A stretch of 64,000 nt of DNA, taken from the NCBI RefSeq assembly GCF_037042905.1, contig NC_087254.1, forward strand, positions 19,896,603 through 19,960,602. Direction: 5' to 3'. The notes beneath the pieces are model-generated. The model saw nothing but the letters and a program-made list of their open reading frames with translations, had not been told where the DNA came from and made no database searches. Source of the stretch: Lytechinus pictus (lineage: Eukaryota > Echinodermata > Echinoidea > Temnopleuroida > Toxopneustidae). The translations under genes and the position numbers were made by a program. Shown here one piece after another: positions 48,309-60,477 of this stretch. The stretch's first letter is position 1; each line of letters starts with the position of its first letter.

Positions 48309-50713
48309 ATGCCTTCCACTAATGAGAAAGAAACGAAGATAGAGGGCGCTTCACCAGTGATCTACAAAGGAAAAGAAGATCATGATATTCCCCTCGTCGT
48401 TCTGACTGTGCTCATGGTCATCATCTACTGCGTATCTCTTGTTATTCCAATCTCCGAGCAATGGGGTAAGTACAAGCTGGTGGATTTGAGTTGATAATTA
48501 ACCATTAACTATTAATTAATTATTTTCACTGGGAAGACGAGTTACAGAAATCACTTTCCAAATGATTTATTACACTCATGTTGGGCAACATACTGTCCAC
48601 ATCACTATGTTTAAAACTTTATCAAATTCTGGGTAGTTTTAAACCAATAATGTGCATGTGCTTTGGGTGAAAACCACACAGTATTGGTTGAAAACTACCC
48701 AGAGTTGCATACATTTTTAACAAATTGTTGTGTGGAAAGTATGTTGCCCAACATTTTAAGAGTGTACGTTGTAAGTCAGCCTCTATTCTGCATTTCTTGA
48801 ATGAATTTACGCTATGGCTGGGATTCGGACTAACGGTTCCTGTATAACAAACTACCCGATTACTCAGCTTGTTAGCTGATTCGAACTCACAACCTTCCGA
48901 TTCAAAGGCGAAAATCTGAATCGGCAGACCACAACACTCTATCATGATCTCACGCCACCTTCTCCTTTCATATACAGGTTGGTTGCCGACGTCGCAAAAG
49001 AACGTCTCCGATGCACATCCGACCGAGGTCACCCCACCTGTATGGGCGTTCCTTATCTGGATCATCATATTCATATGGCAGATACTATGGCTCATCTACG
49101 CTCTCGTCAACCTCTGCCGACGAAACGAACACGGTCCCGTCTACCTCAACCCACCGATCATCAACATGCACTTCGTTGTCGCGTACCTGGCAAGCCTGGT
49201 CGCCATCATTGCCTGGTATTTCATTTGGGCTTATTCCATCATCTGGGGATCGGCAATAGTGATCGCAATTATTCCGGTATCTGTCGGGACTTGCATTGCT
49301 ATCCTTACTCGTGGACTCGTCCGCTACAAAGATAACTTTTCAAGGTGATTAGATTTGTCACTCTATAGGTCATCAATAATTATGACGATTATTACTTTTT
49401 TCAAGGAGTCCGATTATTTTAACAATCAAGTAATTAATGTTTTCTTATGCATACGTTATTGATATATGGGAAAAAAGGTGTTGAAAGTGGTGTATACACT
49501 GTCCTTATGATTAAACGACAAGTCCACCCCGATAAAACGTTGATTTGAATAAAAGGAGAAAATCAAACAAGCATAACACTGAAAATTTCATCAAAATCGG
49601 ATGTAAATTAAGAAAGCTATGACATTATAAAGTTTTGCTTAATTTCGTAAAACAGTTATGTACATCCTGGTCGGTATGCAAATGATCAGACTGATGACGT
49701 CACCCACTCACTATTCTTTTGTATTTTATTATTATGAAATATGAAAAATTCAAATTTTCTCCTTATTGTAATGAGAAACAAATCTTATTCCTTCCTGAAC
49801 ATGTGGAATGACCATTATTTTAACAGTTTATGATTAAGTCAAGTAGGTCCTTGTTGTTAAATCTTTAAATATATATATATTGTACAATTAAAAAAAAAAT
49901 AGTGAGTGAGGGACATCATCAACTCTCATTTGTATATCACTGAATTGTGCATATAACTGTTTGTGAAAAATAAGCGAACTTTTAAAAAGTCATAACTTTC
50001 TTAGTTCACATCCAATTTTGATGAAATTTTCAGCCTTATGCTAGTTTGATATTTCTCTCTCATTTCCAATCAACAATTTTCTGGGGTGGACTTGACCTTT
50101 AATCGAATATTATTAGGCTTTGCTGAAGTCACCACAATGACTTGGCATCCATTTTTTTTTCCAGATCTCTTTGAAACAGCGCCATCACCTATATTGAGAT
50201 ATTTTCAGTGATATTGGGATTTTGCTATCGTGAGGCGGTCTATATACAAACGTTTAACTTAGTTTTCTTTCATTGTTTCTCTTTTCACACAGTCGACTTG
50301 ATCTTTGGATATACCGTATTTTAGTCCTCAACGGACTAGCTATCTTTGGGACCTGGACCTCGCTCGCCACGCACATCAACATCGCTATGGTCTTCATCTA
50401 CGATTTTGGCACGAGTATCAACGTCGGCTCCACCATCGCACTCGTCCTCCTCCTCATCAGCGTCAGCTTGTACGCATTCCTCGATCTTTTCTTATGGGAT
50501 CGCTATCTTCGATTCAACCTCCTCTCCTTCCCCGTGGTAATCTGGGCAGTATCGGGCGTCATCGACAAGCGTCAGGACGAAGTCGATTTCAGCGTCGATG
50601 CAAATTTTATTCTTGCCGCCATTTTGTTGTCTGTAGGTGTTCTTGCGTTCATTCTAAAGATTGTTTTACTTATCGTTCGCTCTGTACAAGAGAGCAAACG
50701 GCACATCGTCTAA
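48309..50713 (+). CDS. multi-pass membrane protein, TspO/MBR-related, copy B
   Basis: Exons 48309-48465, 48978-49344 and 50293-50713 have exactly the same lengths and phases as copy A (157, 367, 421), giving 314 residues. By eye about 38 residues differ from copy A (~88% identity): roughly 7 in exon 1, 20 in exon 2 and 11 in exon 3. Membrane segments are all kept. One difference hits the most family-like motif: copy A has TPAGWAF, copy B TPPVWAF, losing the Ala-Gly pair. The sequon becomes NVS. Intron 1 contains a small MITE and a tRNA-like relic; intron 2 contains a family II MITE. No break is seen, so both copies look functional. Confidence 0.88.
48573..48764. mobile_element. MITE, family V, copy 2, TA target duplication
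   Basis: CACTCATGTTGGGCAACATA at the left is mirrored by ATGTTGCCCAACATTTTAAG then AGTG at the right, with TA on both sides, as for Tc1/mariner-type insertions. Lies in intron 1 of copy B; related to 26604-26830. Confidence 0.8.
48830..48940 (-). mobile_element. tRNA-like SINE relic
   Basis: The complement has a B-box-like GAGTTCGAATC after TTTTCGCCTTTGAATCGG, similar to the tRNA-like element at 10412-10475. A second partial match (GTCCGAATCCCAGCC) follows. It lies just before exon 2 of copy B. Confidence 0.5.
49510..50102. mobile_element. foldback MITE, family II, copy 2
   Basis: Left end TTAAACGACAAGTCCACCCC, right end GGGGTGGACTTGACCTTTAA. Same inner blocks as 24306-24921. Occupies most of intron 2 of copy B; copy A has no counterpart. 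Confidence 0.87.
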
Positions 50714-51227
50714 AAAAATTAACCTGAAGATGCAATAAGTTTTTGATTAATTAAGACGTGATTATAATGCTAAGAACTGTTTGTGGCAATGGTCGCTATT
50801 ACTCGCGGGCCGGCACAAATTTCATTCTCTCAAAGAACTCAAATACTGACGTAATATCCACACGCCACTTTGCATACAAAATTAATGTATTCTTTAGACA
50901 TGTTATATTTGCGTGACATTGACTTTAATATCTGTAACATCCACGTCAAGATGATAGGTAGATTTTATCAAATATACGTAGCATATTGTATAGTAGTGTA
51001 ATGAAGACTATTACAACATCGAGTATTTATTTCATGATTATTGTATTCATTATTTCAACATGAGTCAACGACCAAAGACCATCTTTCTTTCATGAAATAA
51101 ATGTCAATATTCTTTGTTTTACATTTCTCTTCCTGTTCCAAATGAAAAAATAACGAAAACGACAGATTGATTATTCTCCATTTACATGATTTAGCTGATG
51201 TAGCTAACTAACCCTACACTGTAAAAA

Positions 51228-51395
51228 CGCCGTTTAAATTCTAAGCAAGTTGTTTTAGCCCGTCACTCTAACAAATGTTGTTTTAACTTTTTAAGCAACT
51301 GTTTAAACTTTTTTGTTTAAAAAGTTTAAACAATTACACAAAAAATTTAAACAATTTGTTAGAGTGACAGGCTTAAACAACGTGCTATTTGTTTT
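51228..51395. mobile_element. small foldback element with TTTAAACAA arms
   Basis: CACTCTAACAAATGTTGTTT on the left mirrors AAACAATTTGTTAGAGTG on the right; the centre is TTTAAACTTTTTTGTTTAAA. It begins CACTGTAAAAACGCCG. Style and TTTAAACAA arms resemble family III at 8359. Confidence 0.75.
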
Positions 51396-51473
51396 ATTGT
51401 GTAACTCGATAGAAGTCCTCATTTTGTATATAGTTATCTGTGCATTTTCCCCCCCAGAATGCAACATAACGAC

Positions 51474-51600
51474 TTAAAGGGATGCTCCGGGCTGAACATA
51501 TTTATATCTAAACAAATAGAGCAAAATGATAAAAATTTCATCAAAACCGGATGACAAATAGCGAAGTTATGGCATTTTAAAGATTTGCAATATTATTATC
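51474..51600 (+). mobile_element. half copy of foldback MITE family I
   Basis: Starts TTAAAGGGATGCTCCGGGC and contains AAAATTTCATCAAAACCGGA, the left arm only. It lies in the 3' region of copy B. Confidence 0.75.
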
Positions 51601-51928
51601 ATGTACCGTCTTCTTTAGCCATTGATGATCACGGCGATGTTCTCGAGCAATTATTATTATTGTATGGCGGACTCTCGTTTGAATTCACTAAAAATTGAAG
51701 GAACTCAATTAAATGTCTGCCAATTTTATATTGATATGAATATGGACGATACGTATTCCTCTTTCCTTTCTCCTCTATAATGTTATTCATGAGTTTTTCT
51801 CCGGCCATTGCATACAGTTAAAAAAAACAAGTGCACACCTAGTTACCAGGAATGCATATAGCATTTCCATTTATTTGAATGCAGGATAAAAGAACATTCT
51901 CGATTAAATACCTCGCTCACGGACATAA

Positions 51929-52001
51929 GTGCCGCGGCTGGTTATCGAACCCGGACATTCCATGTATAGTCAGGCGCCATAGACCACTCGGCTACGGCAC
52001 C
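51929..52001 (-). tRNA. tRNA-like sequence, probably a pseudogene or SINE head
   Basis: The complement GGTGCCGTAGCCGAGTGG...GGTTCGATAACC...CGGCAC has a closing acceptor stem (GTGCCG/CGGCAC), a D arm (GCCG/TGGC) and a T-loop-like GTTCGATA. The anticodon stem and T stem do not pair well and no variable arm is seen, so a working tRNA is unlikely. Confidence 0.35.
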
Positions 52002-52222
52002 TCATCCAGTGGTCTTCTTGTACAGATGTATACAATCCGATTTTGGAACAAAAGGGTCGCAAACCAATCGTAGTGTGTACCGTGGACATTAGCATAGTAT
52101 GTCGCTGCATTTTTGTTAACTGAACTATATACCTCTTGTTTTAATTATGTATATATTTTCATCGTAGATACAATTAAGTTGCCATAATATCATGATTATT
52201 GTAAGACTAAATTTCTTATTTT

Positions 52223-52228
52223 AATAAA
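52223..52228 (+). terminator. polyadenylation signal AATAAA of gene B
   Basis: AATAAATGTTGAA in a stretch conserved with unit A at 44977; implies a 3' untranslated region of about 1.5 kb. Confidence 0.45.
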
Positions 52229-52339
52229 TGTTGAATTTCCTGCTCATAATGAGAATACGAAATATAGAGACGATGGCAAATCGGTTTTAATTGGTACGAT
52301 GACGAGTCGCAGTGGTAGTCTTTGTGACAGTGGCGATTA

Positions 52340-52897
52340 CACGACTTCGTGTTGGACGTGGTGGTAGTGGTGGTGATGATGATGCTGATGTTGATGATGA
52401 AAATACTGATGCTGATGGTAAAATGACGGTGATTAGACGATAATGATGGTTGTGGTTGTGTTGCTGCTGATGATAATAGTATTATTAATAACAATAATAT
52501 TAATAATAATAATGATAATAATAATAATGATAATAATAATGATGATGATGATGATAATAATAATGATAATAATAATAATAATGATGATGATGATGATGAT
52601 GATGATAATAATAATGATAATAATGATAATAATAATAATAATAATGATAATAATGATAATAATAATAATAATGATGATGATGATGATAATAATAATAATA
52701 ATAATGATAATAATAATAATAATGATGATGATGATGATGATAATAATAATAATAATAATGATAATAATAATAATAATGGTGATGATGATGATGATGATGA
52801 TAATAATAATGATAATAATGATAATAATAATAATAATAATGATAATAATAATAATAATGATGATGATGATGATGATAATAGTATTAATAACAATAAT

Positions 52898-52935
<38 letters not shown>

Positions 52936-53075
52936 TAATAATAATAATAATGATGATGATGATGATGATAATAGTAATAATAATAATGATAATAATAATA
53001 ATAATAATGATAATAATAATAATAATGATGATGATGATGATGATGATAATAATAATAAGGATAATAATAATAATA

Positions 53076-53107
<32 letters not shown>

Positions 53108-53180
53108 AATAATAATAATAATTATAATAATGATGATGATGATAATAATAATAATAATAATAACAATAATAATAACAATA
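52340..53180. repeat. large compound (TAA)n/(TGA)n microsatellite
   Basis: From about 52440, ~740 bases of alternating blocks of TAA and TGA triplets, with rare GGT or AAC interruptions. Blocks of five to eight TGA recur between longer TAA blocks at about 60-100-base spacing. It opens long Met/Ile and Leu/Ser frames that are not genes. A GGTGGTGAT lead-in starts near 52355. Confidence 0.92.
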
Positions 53181-53189
53181 GCCGAAAAT

Positions 53190-54050
53190 TGTTCTACCAG
53201 TGGGTCCCAATTAACATGATAATGAAGATGAAATAATGGCAGTGAGGATGGTGGATGATGATGCTAACATGATGATGTTTTTGTTGTTGTTGATGATGAT
53301 GAATCATGGTAATGGCGATGGATATATACCATACAATCAATTATTTTGCATGAAAACAAGTATTACGAGTGTTCTTACATCTTCATGCTCGCCTTTCGGA
53401 CCAGGCATCAATAGGTTGCATATTCATGAAGATTGTATGGCTCAGTATTAGAGCGCCCCCTTTGATGGGTAAGTTATATCCCCGGCTGACAGGCTGAGCC
53501 ATTTACCTATGATAAGATAATATGTGGTCATCATTACCAAATTCCTGCAAAAGTAGTGTCAATAAATCACGTGGTACTCAGGATGAAGAATCTGTTGGTA
53601 GAACACTTTAAAAAAAATCAATATTATCATTGATATTTATTTATCATACCTATACATATCATTCTCAATACAATAACATCAAGTTTGAATAATTTTGTAA
53701 AAGGACTACGTCATCACCCAAGAACTGGGACCGCCGCCCGCGCTGGATGTAAACGATATCAATGCGATGGGTAATGATAATAAAGCCATGGTTAACTACA
53801 AGCATTACTAATACTTGACCACCTCGACCTGAATGATGACGACCATGACACTGAAAATGATCATGACATTGATCACGGGAAGGATGTCGAATGAAGTAAT
53901 CGACACCACGATACCTACCACTACCATAAGGATTAATGTAACGATAGGTCTAATGATGAAAAAAATAATTATATTCATCATTATTTTTTTGTATTATTGT
54001 AAAGGTCTGTTGTGAATATTTGAATTGTCATCCCAAATGAAGTACATGGA
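53190..54050. other. no gene seen
   Basis: GAT-rich patches (53250-53330, 53830-53960) and AT-rich DNA ending in a G run at 54051-54063. Nothing else recognised. Confidence 0.5.
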
Positions 54051-54067
54051 GGGGGGGGGGGGGTAGG

Positions 54068-54345
54068 GTGGTTGATGAAATCGGGTATGTACGTGAGCAA
54101 CATATCAACCCACATCTTGCCACTCTCCACCCAGGTGTATACCCGATCGATAGGATACAGAAGCCTATGTTAGTATGCCTAGAAATTGAGTCTTGGAACT
54201 CATGTTGGAATGCTCCACAGGGAGCGGAGAAAGTGCATACATCGTGTGCGGATAAGCCAAGATCCGATGACCAGGGTAATAATAATTACAATGTATAAGC
54301 GATTGGAAACACAGAGCATTGCCATGAAAGCGCTATATTAATGTA
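54068..54345 (+). mobile_element. SINE with GCCACTCTCCACCCAGGTGT body
   Basis: Contains GCCACTCTCCACCCAGGTGT, CCGATCGATAGGATACAGAA, then GATCCGATGACCAGGGTAAT and the tail AAAGCGCTATATTAATGTAA. I recall this arrangement from a common sea-urchin short repeat. Fragments of it occur at 10198 and 34440. Confidence 0.65.
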
Positions 54346-54429
54346 ACTACAAGAACAAAATGCCTCACTTTACCATGCTTCAAAATGTTCATAAACTTAC
54401 ATTATACAAATTATTATTTTTTTTTTGGT

Positions 54430-54845
54430 CCAATGCCAATTTGTCAATTTGCCAACTCGTCTACTATCATTTGGTCTACCATCAGTTCGTCCAATATCCA
54501 CATGGTCTAATTGTCATTTCCTCCACTCACTATTTCGTCTAATAACCAGTTGGTCCAATAGCCATTAGTCCATATACCATTTGGTCTAATTAGACAAAGT
54601 GTTAATTGGGCAAAATAAATGAAAATAAAACGAATATTAGACCAACTGGTTATGAGACGAAATGGTCATAGACGAACTGGTGATGAGACGAAGTGGTGAT
54701 TTGACCAAATGGTTATTGGACCAAATGGTTGTTAGACGAAAATTGATGGACGGAATAACATTAGGCTAATGACAATGAATGAAGGTAGACCATGTGGTAA
54801 GTGGACGAGATGGCAGTGGACAAATTAGCAATGAATTTTACCAAA
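54430..54845 (+). mobile_element. TU/Foldback-like element, copy 1
   Basis: Left arm 54430-54595 is a degenerate 15-16-bp tandem repeat in TTGGTCCAATNACC/TTTCGTCTA form. After a spacer (about 54596-54645) the right arm runs to 54845 in the inverted form GACGAAATGGTNATTG / GACCAAATGG, with at least ten units. Satellite arms in opposite orientation are the structure of Drosophila FB and sea-urchin TU elements. The same element, reversed, lies at 60478-60915. Confidence 0.75.
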
Positions 54846-54849
54846 TCAA

Positions 54850-57800
54850 CTCCCTGGATAATTTGAATAGTTGAGCAACTAAAAGCGTGATATCAAGATT
54901 AGGGGCCTAAAGAATGTCTCTGTGTGTGTGTGTGTAATAAGTGATTGTATGAAGTGATGGCTTTATCAGACAAGCTTTTGTGAAAAATCGATCGTTGAAA
55001 ATTTTCTTCCGAATTTGATTATGTGTCTCATGCCCATGACTCTTTTATATTTCATATTACAGCTCATATACCATTGTCTGCAAGAGAATAACTGGGGCAT
55101 GGTTGAACTAGACTTGATACTTGATTGATTTTATCATGGCATATTGATCAGTTAATACCTGTTGTAAAGTGCATTTCTAGTCATGTAACTCCGAAAGTCA
55201 TGTCTGGCTGCGAAATGGTCATGCTGAATATTAAACAATTGGTCGGAAAACCACTTTTTTGTCCTATTTTTTCCACTTTGTTATGTGGGCGTCATGCTTA
55301 GTTGAGGACGAAATTGATGTATCTCAGTGTTTTGAAACATTAGAGAAAGACTGGGCCGGGGTGGGGATGACGGGGAAGGGGGGGGGGGGGGAGGCGCGTA
55401 TCCAGCATCAGATCCTACGTATACAAAGCATTTCATGGGGACAATAGTGACTCTATTTTGCTTGTGCATGGGCCCATACATTATTTTCTTTGTCATAGAA
55501 GATGCTGGATACGCTATGGGGAGCACCTCTTTCGAAAGGAAAAAAAGGGGTTAGATGTGCAGGTTACACTACGATGTTTATTTTCTCTGCAAAAATGTAA
55601 ACATTGTAACGCCTTAAAGTTTCACTCGCAATGATAATTTTCTAGACGTGCCAGAGCGAATAATTAACAAACATTTACAATGAAATATCTCATAATGGCA
55701 ACAGATTAAGGCATACTCAATTTACCATTTACCACCCCTCTTTCTCTTTATAACAATAAATATTTATAAAGAACATCAAATTCCTTTTTTTATGAAGGAC
55801 ACAACTATGTTTCATGTCACCCGACTAAAAACCCCGATAACATCCAAACTGGAAATCAGAAGTCACCTGTTTCCGGGCCCTGATCACAACTCGTTGTCAA
55901 AGGCTGCCAATAAAATAATGATAAATAGGAAAAGGTTACTGCGGCAGAAAGTTCATTTCTCGTCCTTCCTTTCCTGTATTTTTTAATGGTGAGCCAAATG
56001 TATTTACACCTTATACCAATCACACACAATAGGCATGATGGATATTAGCTTGATGAATTAAAACACGACATCTACTCGTCTGTATTCAATAGAATGAAAG
56101 TTCAAATTGCCCTATAGAGTGACAGTGATGTGATGATGATAATCAATCATTTTTACTCTCTATTCTATCTTTTATTAAAAAAAAAATTAAATTAGATACC
56201 GGGGCACAATAATTATGGAAATGTATAGGCCTGCCAAAGAGCACGGATATTACAATCGATCTACTTGAACTAATTGGTGATTATACAAAATGATTTGTCA
56301 ATGTGTATTCGTAATCATGGATGAATCGAGGTGTATGTGTGTGTGGGGGGGGGGGGGGAGGGTTATGTTGCAGAAAACTACCATTTTGTTATTCTTTTTT
56401 TTCGTTTGCAAGAAATAATATCATCACTCGGAAATGATTATTAGGACAACAAGTTCACGAGACAGCTTATCATATTTTTCATTAAAAACACCTTTTTTTC
56501 TTCAAATCTGTCAAAAAAGAAAGAAGTCTCCTACAAATATTTTTTACAGATGCCGGGTTGGTGGGATCTTCTGAGCTACAGTAAATATATGATCCGTGAA
56601 GCAAATTAAAAGGAAATTATATAATGATAAGCATGTTCAATGCGATATTTTGCAGCTATTGTAACCATGCAGTGTAACAATGTTGATGAGAATAGATTAA
56701 TATACTCCTACCAGGAAGACAATTAATAAATTTGATGCGGTGAAATTGAGGCTGCAAACTAAATTTAATTTGATATAGACGATCGCACTTTGATATAACT
56801 GCATGCACAATTGGATGCAATTTGATAGTCATTAACTATGTAATGATTATGGGTTGAATACTAATTAGTCTGAAAATGTTCAATTTTCATATCCATTATC
56901 CAAATTAAAATTCCTATACATCGATATTGCATCTCTGTTGGTAGGAAAACGACTTCCTATATTTTGCCCATTTTGTTGATGGAAAAATAATGAAAGGAAT
57001 GCCAAAACAATTTTTAAAGGGCGGAGGAGAAGTCAAGGTATATGAACGGTTTCATGTACTTCAAATAAATACAACATATAAGTAAATAATGTATATAGAA
57101 CTAGCATAATAATTATGAAGAATTTCGACTCTTTAATGCGTATATTGTTGAGTACGAGAAACCAACCGCTAGAAACTTAAGAAATAATAAATGATAACAA
57201 ACGCATTCTTTAATAATTACTGTTATATCTATAAAAAAAAAACAATTAAAGTTTTAATGGAATCCATTAGATCAACAGCTATTTTGGTGTTATTTATAAT
57301 ACATATCGTATAGTATTACAATTTTGGCCTGATTTCACCTGTTCTATCATCAATTACTGTGTGTCACTCTTCAAAATATAGGACATGTTGGAGAAACTGA
57401 TATTTTTTAAAAGATTTAAGTAGCTGCTGTGAAATTTTCGGATACATTTTGCTGGATATAAAACAAATAATGATAGTTCAATCAGTATTTCACAAGCACA
57501 TGACCACTCTTGATATTTTGTTTAAAACCCCATCTAAGCTGATCTTCCATTATGTATATTTCATATCACTGCAGATGATTAAGAAAATCCTTTATATTTG
57601 ACAATAAGGGGACTCTAAATCAAAATAAGTTGCAAGCAGTGGCAATCTTCGGTGACGAATCGAACTAATACTGGTTCAAAAATATCCTGAAGATATATGA
57701 AAAATTAGTTGTCGACACCAAGCTTCAAAAACAAGTTAAAAAATGATTATGCTGTCTCCCTACATCTAAATATCTGTCTGTCTACGAATTACTTGTTTAT

Positions 57801-57990
57801 TTAAAAAAATGAAAATCAAGCAATTTTTTAAAGAATAAATAAATGAATCAAATAGTGAATGAATGAATAAATGAATTAATAAACAAATATATGAATAGAT
57901 ACAGAAATAAATAAATAAATAAAAAATGAATAAATCCATCAATCACGCATTCTCTCACTCCCTCCCTTCCTCACTCATTCACTGACTCAT
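54850..57990. other. no gene seen
   Basis: AT-rich DNA with G runs at 55379-55391 and 56344-56360. Near 55400-55510 the stretch GCGTATCCAGCATC and its inverse GATGCTGGATACGC form a spaced inverted pair. No exon recognised. Confidence 0.45.
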
Positions 57991-58044
57991 TCATCCGCTC
58001 ATTCACTGACTCTTTCATTGACTGAGTGACTGAGTGACTGACTG

Positions 58045-58109
<65 letters not shown>

Positions 58110-58286
58110 TAATACTACTTTTTCTTAGTAACCATGTACCTTGTTACAACTCATTCACTGACTCTTTCATTGACTGAGTGACTGAGTGACTGACTGACTG
58201 ACTCAATCAATCAATCAATCAATCAATCAAGCAAGCAAGCAAGCAGGCAGGCAGGCAGGCAGGCAGGCAAGCAAGCAAGCAAGCAG

Positions 58287-58363
<77 letters not shown>

Positions 58364-58455
58364 CTACTTTTTCTTAGTAACCATGTACCTTGTTACAACT
58401 CATTCACTGACTCTTTCATTGACTGAGTGACTGAGTGACTGACTGACTGACTGAC

Positions 58456-58489
<34 letters not shown>

Positions 58490-58530
58490 TATCAATCAAT
58501 CAATCAATCAATACTCCTTTTTCTTAGTAA
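57985..58530. repeat. compound microsatellite with a three-fold higher-order unit
   Basis: Blocks of (TCAA)n, (TGAC)n, (AAGC)n and (AGGC)n. A unit TACTACTTTTTCTTAGTAAC ... GTTACAACTCATTCACTGAC followed by (GACT)n and (CAAT)n occurs at 58110 and 58361; a third start at 58511 runs out into unique sequence. So the whole block was duplicated as a unit after the simple repeats arose. Confidence 0.9.
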
Positions 58531-58539
58531 CCCTGTACC

Positions 58540-59550
58540 ATATTACAACTTTCTTTTCCAAATTTCCGCCTTCAGAATTGTTTTCAGCTATCAAACGACT
58601 GGAAAGGATAGATCTAGTATCCGGTACGCAGGTTACGTGTTGTTTTATCGAGATATTACTTTGATGAAGTTTGGTTGGACTAGACCAACTATTAGTTTGA
58701 CAATTGACAGGTCATTCTACCAACCAGACTGTGTATGCATGCATGGAAACAACTTGGATATCTTATTTTAGTGTTGCTTTAAATTCCATTACTTTTGAAT
58801 TGGACTAATCAATTACTAAGACCAGGTACGTATAAAACATATTGCTTATTTTGTATTTCATAATAATAAAATGAAAACTGTTTATTTCATTATATTCAAA
58901 AGATAATTGAATGTATGGAGTTGATATATATAAAGATACACATTCTAGTAGGCCTATTTGATGAGTTTGATGGTACAAAAATAAATTGATTTTACTTTCG
59001 ATATTTTTCGCGGTTTTAAGATTTAGTTCGTAATAAAAAAAAACTTTCGTCATTAGAAAAATATATTCAATTACCGATTAATTCACATTTGACTAGAATT
59101 GTGTGGGGGAGGGGGGGGGGGATAATTAATCACAAGAAAATACTTAGATATGTGCATGATTGTGCAGAAATTGTTTAGCAACGGCCAAAATAAGTCCATT
59201 GTGACAGAAAGATGCATTTGTTGTATATGTAGAGTATGAAACCCGTGCCAATCTAAATCCTGTATATCGTTGATGTGCAGCAACTTTACTAGATCAGCAT
59301 CTGTTCTGAAATACATTTAAAACAAGAAACATAATAATAACTTAGATATGATTTTCTTAAACAATCTACATCTATGATTAAAGAGATTTTCATCTTCTTC
59401 AAATGTAATTTCGTAGCACATCACATGATCGGTTAGAAAAATAATTCACATGTAAAAATGAAAGTTCCGTGAGTACATATAAGTAAAATCAGAACGGTTT
59501 GCAAAATAATACAGACTTATGTATATTGATTAAGTACATTAGAACACCTA
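58540..59550. other. no gene seen
   Basis: AT-rich DNA with a G run near 59105-59120; nothing recognised. Confidence 0.45.
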
Positions 59551-59552
59551 CT

Positions 59553-59800
59553 ACCACTGGCGTTTAGGTAGATGGGGGAGGGCGCTTGGGGCAGTTGACC
59601 ACCCAAAATGTACTCGACCTATAAAAAAAGAGGGATAGAAAATGAAGGAAATGGAACTAGATCTGCATTTTCAAAGGTAAATTTTTATACATTTGCTTTG
59701 ATCGCTCGCTCGCTTCGATATCTCGCAACTTTTAAGAAATTCTTCCCCGAACGCATGTGCTCCTCGTATTTTTATAATGCCACTGTCAAAGTGATGCACC
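59553..59800 (+). mobile_element. decayed hAT-like MITE
   Basis: CACTGGCGTTTAGG start, GGGCGCTTGGGGCAGTTGACC, a purine-rich stretch, then CGCTCGCTCGCTTCG and CGCAACTTTT(A)A, in the same order as in 16004-16272. The right end is lost. Confidence 0.5.
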
Positions 59801-60477
59801 ATCTCAAAAAGAAATTGATATTATTTTGTCAAATTATTGTAACCATTGTTGTCAAAGACGTGTTGACTCATGGGAGATGGGGTAGAGGGGGGGGGGGGGG
59901 CGAATGCGAGGGCGTGTGTCAATTTAAAGGCACAGTGGGACGGGAATCTTCATACAATAAACAGAGTACGCTGCGTGTACGTTACATGTTGGATCCTGTT
60001 AATAATTAAAGAAAATAACCTTTTTATTGAATTTGCCTCGTCTTTCTCAAATAAATATATTTTTCTTTTAAAGGAATGTTATCGGTTCATCAGCAATACA
60101 TTTATATAACCTACACAGTTGCGAACTATACAGACCAACGGTGGCTTTAAAATGGATAATCTCCACCAATATTAGCCTATCATTATGTTGCGAATTTCGT
60201 AGAAATCTCCAAATCACATGGGAAAATATCATTAAATTCAAATCCGTACTGGAAATGAAATGAGTTGTTTTTTGGTTTGTCAATTTGGATCAGACTTTGA
60301 TGCTAAGGGCATTGGGACTGACTCATTTGTAAACTCATTTTAAATACTTCAGGGTCGTGGGCCCGGCCATGGACTCTTCATGTAGGCGAATTGTAACTTG
60401 GCCTATTAACACCTTTTCAAGTCAAGCTAGTACCTGCTTGCTTTCCTCCTTCGCGTTTATCCCATTTCGTTTACAAC

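Larger units (their letters stand above)
46180..52270 (+). repeat. segmental duplication, unit B
   Basis: Counterpart of unit A (38150-45030). It carries its own insertions (MITEs at 47744, 48573 and 49510) and lacks those of unit A. Exons are far better conserved than introns. Confidence 0.85.

Noticed and set aside
51929-52001. Functional tRNA gene
   Set aside because: The acceptor stem and D arm pair, but the anticodon and T stems do not; listed only as a tRNA-like sequence.
52216-53219. Long open frames of Met/Ile, Leu/Ser and Tyr/His runs
   Set aside because: They are translations of the TAA/TGA microsatellite and have no coding character.
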